DNA from: Deltaproteobacteria bacterium
GTDB taxonomy: Bacteria; Myxococcota_A; UBA796; GCA-2862545
Direction of reading: 5' to 3'
NCBI GenBank assembly: GCA_006226595.1
Contig: SBGP01000088.1
Location: forward strand, 1 to 64,000
Length of the DNA: 64,000 bases
The position numbers and the translations under genes are program-made. The first letter of the stretch is position 1. The number at the start of each line of letters is the position of its first letter. Below, in pieces: positions 57,752 through 64,000 of the stretch. Under the pieces are notes generated by a model, which was given only the letters and a program-made list of their open reading frames with translations, was not told where the DNA came from and ran no database searches.

Positions 57752-58804
57752 GTGACGCGCCTACTCATTCCGCTGCTGCTCTCGGCACTTGCCGCCCCCG
57801 TGGCCATGGCGGGCGAGGTGGATCAGGCGGAGGTCACCCGCCTGCGCACCGAGATGCAGCGCCTCGCCGAGCGCAGCGCGTGGGCTGGTGTCGAGCGCGT
57901 GTACGTCGCGCTCGTCGAGCAGGGGGCCGAGCTCGGCTACGACGACCACTTCCTCGGCGCTCAGTCCTCGAAGGCGCTGGGAGACGTGGCGGCGGCACGC
58001 CAGCGCCTGCTCCTCGCGAACTCCGCGAAGGAAAGCCAGGACGTCATGGACTGGCTGTTCGCCATCGACAGCAACTACGGCGAGGTCCGCCTCAAGGTCG
58101 CCAAGGGTGGGGGAGCCGAGCTCAAGCCCGCCGAGCAGCCCTTCGCCGCCGACCAGCGCGCTGCCATCGAGTTTGCGGCGGCTCGGCTCGCCGAGACGGG
58201 GACCTACAACGGCTACCTGCCGTCGGGCCAGTACACCCTGGGCGATCAGTCGTTCCAGGCGCTCCCGCGCGTCGCCGCTGTCGAGGTCGACCTCACGTCG
58301 AAGAGTGGCGGCAAGACCGCCGCGGCCGACCCGTCCGAGTCGGTGGGGACCACTGCCGAGCCCGCCAAGGTCAAGCCTGCGGGCGATGACGGCGACGCAA
58401 TCGGCATGCTCTCGATCCACGCCGGTGGCGGCACCAGCTACGGCTGGGTGGGCGTCGGTGGTGTGCTCCACCTCGGGCCTGTCGGTCTGCGCGCCGCGGG
58501 GGGCTACGATCCCGTGTACGGCATCATGTCGGGCCAGGCGGGCTTGCGCGTGTACCCGGCCGGCTTCACCGAGGCCGGACCCGGCCGCATCGCGCCGATG
58601 GTCGAGGTGGCCGCCGCGCCGCTCCGCTGGAAGGAGGCGGGGGTCGCGCTGTATGGGCCTGCCGTTTCGGTCGGCGCCGAGGCCGTCTTTTCGGGCATCG
58701 CCGTCGACGTCCAGGTTGGCGGCGGGGTGACCCGCGATGGGGTCCGCGACCTCACCCGTCCGGGCCTGCTCATGGGCATCGGTCTCGGCTACAACTTCCT
58801 GTAG
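57752..58804 (+). CDS. Exported protein with beta-barrel-like C-terminal half
   Basis: A 350-residue protein with signal LLIPLLLSALAAPVAMA. The first half is helical and TPR-like; the second half is Gly-rich alternating strands (SIHAGGGTSYGWVGVGGVLHLG; GLRAAGGYDPVYG) ending in GIGLGYNFL, the closing aromatic-terminal pattern of outer-membrane beta-barrels. Start GTG 57752 has GGAGGA 4 bases upstream. Probably outer-membrane. It precedes a kinase gene by 58 bases. Confidence 0.65.
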   Translation: MTRLLIPLLLSALAAPVAMAGEVDQAEVTRLRTEMQRLAERSAWAGVERVYVALVEQGAELGYDDHFLGAQSSKALGDVAAARQRLLLANSAKESQDVMDWLFAIDSNYGEVRLKVAKGGGAELKPAEQPFAADQRAAIEFAAARLAETGTYNGYLPSGQYTLGDQSFQALPRVAAVEVDLTSKSGGKTAAADPSESVGTTAEPAKVKPAGDDGDAIGMLSIHAGGGTSYGWVGVGGVLHLGPVGLRAAGGYDPVYGIMSGQAGLRVYPAGFTEAGPGRIAPMVEVAAAPLRWKEAGVALYGPAVSVGAEAVFSGIAVDVQVGGGVTRDGVRDLTRPGLLMGIGLGYNFL

Positions 58805-58862
58805 CGACCGCTCGAAGACGTTCGGCGGCTCCCAGCCCCGCGTCTTCCGCACATCCGGTAGA

Positions 58863-60602
58863 ATGCCGCACGGAGGGCCCGGCCACTTGTATCCCCGTTC
58901 GTACGGCGAATACGTGCTGCTCGAGCGGATCGGCACCGGCGGCATGTCGGAGGTCGATCTCGCCCGCAAGGGTGCGGATCTGGACTTCGTGCGCTTCCTG
59001 GTGATCAAGCGCATCAAGGCCGACCGTGTCGACGACGACACCTTCGTGCGCATGTTCAAGGACGAGGCTCGCATCACCAGCGAGCTCCATCACGAGAACA
59101 TTGCGCAGGTCTACGACTTCGGGCGCGTGGGCGACGAGTACTACCTCGCGCTCGAGTACGTGCCCGGGCTCGACGTGCGCCGCATCGTGAACTCCCTGCG
59201 CGAGAAGAAACAGCGCGTTCCGCTGAACATCACGTTCCGCATCCTCATCGACGTGCTCGAGGGCCTGCACTACGCGCACACCAAGGTCGACACGCTCGGC
59301 CAGCCGATGAACATCGTCCATCGCGACGTGAACCCTCGAAACATCATGGTCTCCGTGCGCGGAGACGTGAAGCTGATCGACTTCGGCGTGGCTCGGGCCA
59401 CCAACCGCCTCGAGCGCACCAAGACCGACCACGTGAAGGGCAAGTTCGCGTACATGGCGCCCGAGCAGATCAACGCCGCCGAAGAGGTCGACGGCCGGGT
59501 GGACCTGTTCGCGGTCGGGCTCACGCTGCACGAGATGCTCACCGGCTACGGGCCGTTCTACGGCCTGTCCCAGATGCAGATCATGCACCGCCTGCTCGCG
59601 GGCAAGGTGCCGAGCCTCGACGTGCCGCCGGACTACCCGGACCGGGAGAAGCTGCTCGCGGTCCATGCCAAGGCCCTCGCGTTCAAGCCCGAGGAGCGCT
59701 ACGCGACCGCCAAGGACTTTGCGAAGGCCCTGGAAGACGTGGCGGCCGCGATCGGCGGCCCCGCGACCCGCCAGGAGATGGTGGCCTTCCTCGCCCGGGT
59801 CAAGCCGACGCTCCAGAAGGAGGTCCGCGACAAGCTGCACTCCTACTCGGGTCCGGTGGACATCTCGCACCTGCGCGCCCAGGCCGCCGATGCCGAGGGC
59901 TCGATGAGCGGCGTGACCAACGTCGGGACCTCGACGCTGACCATCGGCCCGCGCGGTGTGGTCGCGGCAGGCGGCCTCCTCGGTGTCGGTATGGCGCTGG
60001 TCGTGGTCGCGCTGGTGCTTGCGCTGGTGTTCGTGCTCGCGAACAAGAGTGGCGACGAACCCGTCGCGGCGGGCCCGATCTCGATCGGGCAGCCCTCGGC
60101 GGTGGTCCCTCTGCCCGCCCCCGTCGAGCCGCTCGCCGTCGAGCCGGAGCCCGTGGCGGTGGAGCCAGAGCCCGCGGTGGTCGAGCCGGAGCCCGTGGCA
60201 CCCGAACCCGTGGTCCCCGCGCCGGTCCTCGCCGCGCCCAAGCCCGCCGCCCCGAAGCCGGTGGTGCCCGCGCCGGTCCCGGTGGCGCCAGAGCCTGTTG
60301 CCGTACAGCCCGAGCCCGTCGTCGAGCCCGCTCCCGAGCCCGAGCCCGTCGTCGAGCCCGCACCCGAACCGGAGCCGGCCGTGGTCGTAGCACCCGTGCC
60401 AGCGGTGTTCGGACAGCTCCAGGTCACCTCCGGTGTCTCGGGCCGCGTGATCTCCATCGATGGCGTGGCCACCGAGTACAAGACCCCCGCCAAGTTCCGC
60501 TGGCCCGTGGGTGACCACAGCGTCACCGTCGACGGCTACGCCGACCCCAAGAAGGTCGCCGTGCGGGAAGGGCAGTCCGCCACCCTGATCTTCCGGGACT
60601 GA
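58863..60602 (+). CDS. Ser/Thr protein kinase with non-canonical catalytic loop
   Basis: A 579-residue kinase from ATG 58863. GTGGMSEV is the Gly loop, Lys49 and Glu68 the ATP pair, and DFG Asp173 is present. The catalytic loop reads HRDVNPRN (153-160): the base Asp155 and Asn160 are kept, but the usual Lys at +2 is Asn. This HRDVxPxN variant is common among myxobacterial kinases. A helix (about 372-397) spans the membrane; a Pro/Val/Glu linker and a PEGA-like domain (about 517-579) follow. TTG 58887 with GGAGGG nine bases ahead may be the true start. Confidence 0.9.
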   Translation: MPHGGPGHLYPRSYGEYVLLERIGTGGMSEVDLARKGADLDFVRFLVIKRIKADRVDDDTFVRMFKDEARITSELHHENIAQVYDFGRVGDEYYLALEYVPGLDVRRIVNSLREKKQRVPLNITFRILIDVLEGLHYAHTKVDTLGQPMNIVHRDVNPRNIMVSVRGDVKLIDFGVARATNRLERTKTDHVKGKFAYMAPEQINAAEEVDGRVDLFAVGLTLHEMLTGYGPFYGLSQMQIMHRLLAGKVPSLDVPPDYPDREKLLAVHAKALAFKPEERYATAKDFAKALEDVAAAIGGPATRQEMVAFLARVKPTLQKEVRDKLHSYSGPVDISHLRAQAADAEGSMSGVTNVGTSTLTIGPRGVVAAGGLLGVGMALVVVALVLALVFVLANKSGDEPVAAGPISIGQPSAVVPLPAPVEPLAVEPEPVAVEPEPAVVEPEPVAPEPVVPAPVLAAPKPAAPKPVVPAPVPVAPEPVAVQPEPVVEPAPEPEPVVEPAPEPEPAVVVAPVPAVFGQLQVTSGVSGRVISIDGVATEYKTPAKFRWPVGDHSVTVDGYADPKKVAVREGQSATLIFRD

Positions 60603-60606
60603 CATC

Positions 60607-61515
60607 GTGCGTACCCTGCTTCTTGCACTGCTGTTCTCGGCCTCCACGGCGGTCGCCAAGCCCGCTCGGGTCGCGGTGGTCACCAGCGACGACTTCAGCG
60701 TGTACACCGACCCGGTGAAGCCCTTCCTCCAGGCCATGGAGAAGGAGGGCATTCGGGTGCGGGTCATCCACCTCCGCGGACGCGCGGCCGAGGCCGAGGC
60801 CGCGTCGACCCTCCTGCGCCGCGAGGACCCGAAGGTCGTGTTCGCGCTGGGTGCCAAGGCGGCGTTCACCGTGAAGGGCAGCGTGCCGAGCACGCCACTG
60901 ATCCACGCGTCCATCGCCGATCCCGGTCGCTACGGCATCGTCGGTGACCAGGTCACGGGAGTGCGCCTCGAAGCGGCCCCGAGCATGTACCTCTCGCAGC
61001 TCGTCGGACTGTTTCCGGACATCGAGCGCGTGGGCGTGCTTCACGGCGAGGGCGCCGCCTCGGGGCGCATCCAGGCGATCAAGAGCGCTGGAGGTGACGT
61101 CGGCATCACCGTCGCCGCGACCTCCGCCTCGAACCCACGGGCGCTGCGCAAGGCCGTGCCCGGCGTGCTCGACGAGGTCGACGCGCTGTGGCTCGTACCG
61201 GACCGCGAGGTGCTCACCCCCGAGGTCTTCCGGACGGTCGTCGACGAGGCGCGGCGTCGGAGCGTGCCGTTGCTCGTCGACACCGACAACATGGTGCGTG
61301 CGGGTGGACTGTTCGCCGTGGTGGCCGACCCCACCGCGGTGGGCGAGCAAGCCGCGTCGATGGCCTTCGAGATCCTCGAAGGCAAGGCGGCGTCGCTGAT
61401 CGAGGTCCAGGATCCGTCGGCGACGCTGGTGGTGCTCAACCTCGAGTCGCTCGACAAGAGCGGGCTCGCCATCGACCCGCTGCTCCTCGACTTCGTCGAC
61501 ATCAAGGTCGACTGA
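60607..61515 (+). CDS. ABC-transporter substrate-binding protein (COG2984 type)
   Basis: A 302-residue exported protein with signal MRTLLLALLFSASTAVA and the two-lobed pattern of the COG2984/PF04392 family: VAVVTSDDFSVYTDPVKPFL, DPKVVFALGAKAAF, ERVGVLHGEGAASGRI and LVDTDNMVRAGGLFAVV. Permease and ATPase genes are absent nearby, so it may be a lone signal binder. Start GTG 60607. It follows the kinase by 4 bases, and its stop overlaps the hydratase start by one base. Confidence 0.82.
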   Translation: MRTLLLALLFSASTAVAKPARVAVVTSDDFSVYTDPVKPFLQAMEKEGIRVRVIHLRGRAAEAEAASTLLRREDPKVVFALGAKAAFTVKGSVPSTPLIHASIADPGRYGIVGDQVTGVRLEAAPSMYLSQLVGLFPDIERVGVLHGEGAASGRIQAIKSAGGDVGITVAATSASNPRALRKAVPGVLDEVDALWLVPDREVLTPEVFRTVVDEARRRSVPLLVDTDNMVRAGGLFAVVADPTAVGEQAASMAFEILEGKAASLIEVQDPSATLVVLNLESLDKSGLAIDPLLLDFVDIKVD

Positions 61516-62249
61516 TGCCGGTGGAGGTCGAGGACCGTGGGGTCGTACGCATCGTGCGCCTCCATCGCCCCGACCGTCGCAACGCCGTCGACCGTGCCCA
61601 CGCGGAGCTGCTCGCGGAGGCGTTTCGCGCCTTCGATGCCGACGAGCATGCGCGCGTGGCCGTGTTCTACGGAGCGGGCGGGAGTTTCTGTGCCGGCGCC
61701 GACCTCAAGGCGGTCGCCGAGGGCCAGCCGAATCGCGTCGAGCCGGAGGGCGACGGCCCCATGGGCCCGAGCCGCATGCTGCTCTCCAAGCCCGTGATTG
61801 CCGCCATCGAGGGCTACGCGGTGGCCGGGGGCCTCGAGCTCGCGCTGTGGTGCGACCTGCGGGTGGTCCACGAGGATGCCGTGCTCGGCGTGTTCTGTCG
61901 CCGCTGGGGGGTGCCGCTGATCGACGGCGGCACCGTGCGTCTGCCCCGGCTGATCGGCCTGTCTCGCGCGCTCGACCTCATCCTCACCGGACGAGCCGTG
62001 CGCGCGGAAGAGGCACTCGCCATCGGGCTCGCGAACCGCGTGGTCTCGGGCTCGGTGCTCGACGAGGCCATCGCCCTGGCCGAGCAGATCGCGGCCTTCC
62101 CCCAGCTCGCGATGCGCGGGGACCGACTGTCGGCGTACGAGAGCTACGGCCTCGATCTCGAGGCAGCTCTTGCCAACGAGCTCGACCGCGGCATGCCGGC
62201 GCTAGCCGCCGAGGTCCTCGCCGGCGCCAAGGCCTTCTCGGGCTCCTGA
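61515..62249 (+). CDS. Enoyl-CoA hydratase/isomerase family protein
   Basis: A 244-residue crotonase-fold protein. The oxyanion and acyl-CoA blocks FCAGADLKAV and YAVAGGLELALWCDLRV are present. The second catalytic Glu positions near VFCRRWGVPLIDGGTVRLP fit a hydratase or isomerase. Substrate is unknown. The ATG overlaps the upstream stop (TGATG). It is the third gene of a kinase-led unit. The 3' end overlaps the convergent M23 gene by 48 bases. Confidence 0.88.
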   Translation: MPVEVEDRGVVRIVRLHRPDRRNAVDRAHAELLAEAFRAFDADEHARVAVFYGAGGSFCAGADLKAVAEGQPNRVEPEGDGPMGPSRMLLSKPVIAAIEGYAVAGGLELALWCDLRVVHEDAVLGVFCRRWGVPLIDGGTVRLPRLIGLSRALDLILTGRAVRAEEALAIGLANRVVSGSVLDEAIALAEQIAAFPQLAMRGDRLSAYESYGLDLEAALANELDRGMPALAAEVLAGAKAFSGS

Positions 62250-63173
62250 GCGCTCACGTGGCTTGAGGGGCAGGGGATCGACCGTCTTCTTGCCTACCCG
62301 GAGCGTGAAGTGCAGGTGCGGCCCGGTGGAGCGGCCCGTGTTGCCGGACTTCGCGATGAGCACCCCCCGCGTGACCACGTCGCCGCGCTTCACCAGCTGC
62401 TCGTCCAGGTGGCAGTAGGACGTGCGGACGTTGCTTCCGTGATCGACGACGACGAAGCGTCCGTTGGCCTGGTCCTCGCCGATGGCCGCGACCTTGCCGT
62501 CCTGGATCGCGAGGACGGGGGTTCCCACGGGAACGGCGAGGTCGACACCGTTGTGGAGCTTGTGCACCCCGGTGACCGGGTGCGTGCGCATGCCGTAGCC
62601 GCTGGAGATGCGGTGCTCGCCGGCGATGGGCCACTGCATGTCGAGGATCTTGCCGAGTGCCATGGCGGCCTCGACCTTGGCGTCGGCCTTCCGGGCCGCC
62701 GCCGCCGGCAGGAACGGGCGGTGCACGGCATAGCGCTCGGCATCGGCCAGCCCGGCGGTGCGGGCGCGTTCCACGGCTCGGGTCCGAAGCTCTTCCCCGA
62801 GCACCAGCTGCTCCAGCGTGGCCTCCGGGCTGCCGTCCCACGCCTCGTCGAGCTCCGCGGGGAGCACCTCGGGCATCACCAGTGCCGCGGCGGTGCGGTA
62901 GGGCTGGGGGAAGCCGTTCTCTGGCGCCTCGGTGGGAATCAGCGTGGTCTCGCCGAGGTCCTCGATGGCGCGCTCGAGCAGCTCCCGCTTTGCCGGGGCC
63001 ATGAAGTACGCGGTGAGCGAGGGGGCGGTGACCTCGTAGCCGAGCGTGCGACGAACGGCGTAGTCGAGGGACGCGCCCACTGGCGTGTGGGTCCACACCG
63101 CGCCTGCGGCGAGCAGGACGAGACCGAGATCGAGCAGGCCCAGGCGACGGCTCGCGCGGAGGGCCTCGCTCAC
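62202..63173 (-). CDS. M23-family (LytM-like) peptidase
   Basis: A 323-residue zinc peptidase of the M23 type with an N-terminal membrane helix (about 14-30). Zinc ligands are in HKLHNGVDLAVP, and the pair in TGPHLHF, with SYCHLDEQLVKRGDVVTRG between them. It probably cleaves peptidoglycan cross-links in the periplasm or regulates amidases. Start GTG 63173 overlaps the stop of the upstream membrane protein by 4 bases (GTGA); longer sequence upstream lies in that gene. The 3' end overlaps the hydratase gene. Confidence 0.88.
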   Translation of the reverse strand: MSEALRASRRLGLLDLGLVLLAAGAVWTHTPVGASLDYAVRRTLGYEVTAPSLTAYFMAPAKRELLERAIEDLGETTLIPTEAPENGFPQPYRTAAALVMPEVLPAELDEAWDGSPEATLEQLVLGEELRTRAVERARTAGLADAERYAVHRPFLPAAAARKADAKVEAAMALGKILDMQWPIAGEHRISSGYGMRTHPVTGVHKLHNGVDLAVPVGTPVLAIQDGKVAAIGEDQANGRFVVVDHGSNVRTSYCHLDEQLVKRGDVVTRGVLIAKSGNTGRSTGPHLHFTLRVGKKTVDPLPLKPRERSGAREGLGAGEDLGG

Positions 63174-63763
63174 AGCCACCCCCACACGGGCAGGCCGTAG
63201 CGTGCGGCGAGGCTCGCGGTGAGCAGTAGCGGAAGCGCCCACATCCACCCGTCCGTGCGCCGCTTTGGCGGGAACAAGCCACCGATCAGGCGGCCGAGTG
63301 CGGTGATGCCCAGGCGCCAGCCCGCGATGAGTGCGGCGATGACGCCCAGCCAGAACGCAGGCTCACCGAGGTAGGGGCTGAGCGCGTCTTCGACTGCCAT
63401 GCCCAGTACCCAGGCACCCGCGGCCGCGGTGGGGACCCAGAACAGGGGCCGAACCACACCCTCGATGGACCAGTTCGCCTTGAAGTGCGCCCAGGTCGCC
63501 GGCGGTGCTCCCACGGACAGCAGCAGGATGGCGGCGACCCGCGCGGCGACGAGCAGCTCCAGCCCCACGGCCAGGTAGGCGGCGACGGGCGTGCCGTCCG
63601 GACCGAGCCAGCCCATCGAGGCGAGGAAGCCGAGCACCGCGTCGTCGAGGCGGTCCGCGGCGAGGTGCACTCCGAGCAGCACCAGCGACACCTCGCCGAT
63701 CCATCGCCACCCGGGCCGGGTGGCGCCGAGAGCCTGGTCGATGGCGACGAGCGCGCGGAACAT
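63170..63763 (-). CDS. Multi-pass membrane protein coupled to the M23 gene
   Basis: A 197-residue protein with about five hydrophobic helices and no catalytic motif. GGCAGGAGGTCC-type ribosome site precedes the ATG. The GTGA overlap couples it to the M23 peptidase, as partners in the envelope might be arranged, but the function is not inferred. Confidence 0.65.
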   Translation of the reverse strand: MFRALVAIDQALGATRPGWRWIGEVSLVLLGVHLAADRLDDAVLGFLASMGWLGPDGTPVAAYLAVGLELLVAARVAAILLLSVGAPPATWAHFKANWSIEGVVRPLFWVPTAAAGAWVLGMAVEDALSPYLGEPAFWLGVIAALIAGWRLGITALGRLIGGLFPPKRRTDGWMWALPLLLTASLAARYGLPVWGWL

Positions 63764-63813
63764 CGGGACCTCCTGCCAGAGAACGCCTGACGAACGCAGG
63801 ACGTCGGAGGAAC

Positions 63814-64000
63814 TTACGGTATTGCGTCGAGCGCGCGCTGGGCGGCCTCGGGGGTGTGGCCGAGACCCAGGGTGTGCAGGCCCTCTTCGCTGTGGACCGC
63901 CGCGAACACGGGCAGTGCGCCGCCGCTCAACGGGTACACCGGGTCTCCGTCCGCCGTGGTCGAGACCGGTCGCGCATCCGCGGTGTACAGCAGCGAGAGC
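63814..64000 (-). CDS. 3' end of an unidentified protein (62 codons seen)
   Basis: An open frame enters from the right edge and stops at TAA (63814-63816). The visible end reads LSGGALPVFAAVHSEEG and GLGHTPEAAQRALDAIP. It has the codon bias of the neighbouring genes. The 50 bases to the membrane protein start hold its ribosome site. The sequence is too short to name a family. Confidence 0.7.
   Translation of the reverse strand, partial: LSLLYTADARPVSTTADGDPVYPLSGGALPVFAAVHSEEGLHTLGLGHTPEAAQRALDAIP

Overview
The window is GC-rich, gene-dense chromosomal DNA with very little intergenic space. It looks like a Myxococcota (deltaproteobacterial) chromosome. The evidence is eukaryote-type Ser/Thr kinases with a transmembrane helix, a Pro-rich linker and a PEGA-like tail; many short lipoproteins; Asp/Thr/Ala-repeat linkers behind lipoprotein signals; FG-GAP and myxobacterial metal-binding repeats; and frequent GTG/TTG starts with strong GGAGG sites. 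I saw no rRNA, tRNA, CRISPR array, insertion sequence or prophage gene, so this reads as core chromosome and not as an island.

Layout. 1-180: array of 12-bp repeats. 0.2-4.8 kb: a predicted aminopeptidase, an ExbB/ExbD pair, FtsB, two small membrane proteins and YgfZ. 4.8-12.3 kb: a hydrolase lipoprotein, N-formylglutamate amidohydrolase, pyruvate kinase with a coupled membrane protein, a 2OG-Fe(II) oxygenase, LD-carboxypeptidase and a metallo-beta-lactamase-fold hydrolase. 12.3-18.6 kb: accD-folC, holB, an M28 peptidase and sppA. 18.6-31.9 kb: a lipoprotein, a small basic protein, an orphan Dam methylase with GATC sites in its promoter, a thiolase, a caspase-fold protein without its cysteine divergent from a membrane subtilase, an NhaC-type antiporter and a hybrid histidine kinase. 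32-39 kb: a reductase-like protein, a phosphoesterase lipoprotein, an S9 peptidase, a CrtC-like protein and a TPR protein.

39.2-45.5 kb is the best-understood unit: ilvE-ilvB-ilvN-ilvC-ilvD, the branched-chain amino acid operon. It is preceded by a 31-codon leader peptide carrying ten Val codons within eleven positions and by three mutually exclusive RNA helices. This is a complete valine-sensing transcription attenuator that can be read from sequence.

45.5-64 kb: a questin-oxidase-like protein, a DUF1963 lipoprotein, an SDR/TetR divergent pair with two operators 22 bp apart, a LysE-type exporter with a probable CTG start, two Ser/Thr kinase neighbourhoods, a repeat-rich FG-GAP lipoprotein, a frameshifted secreted-protein gene, an enoyl-CoA hydratase and an M23 peptidase. 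The last 187 bases hold the 3' end of an unidentified minus-strand gene.

All functions are from reading motifs by eye. No database search or folding program was run.
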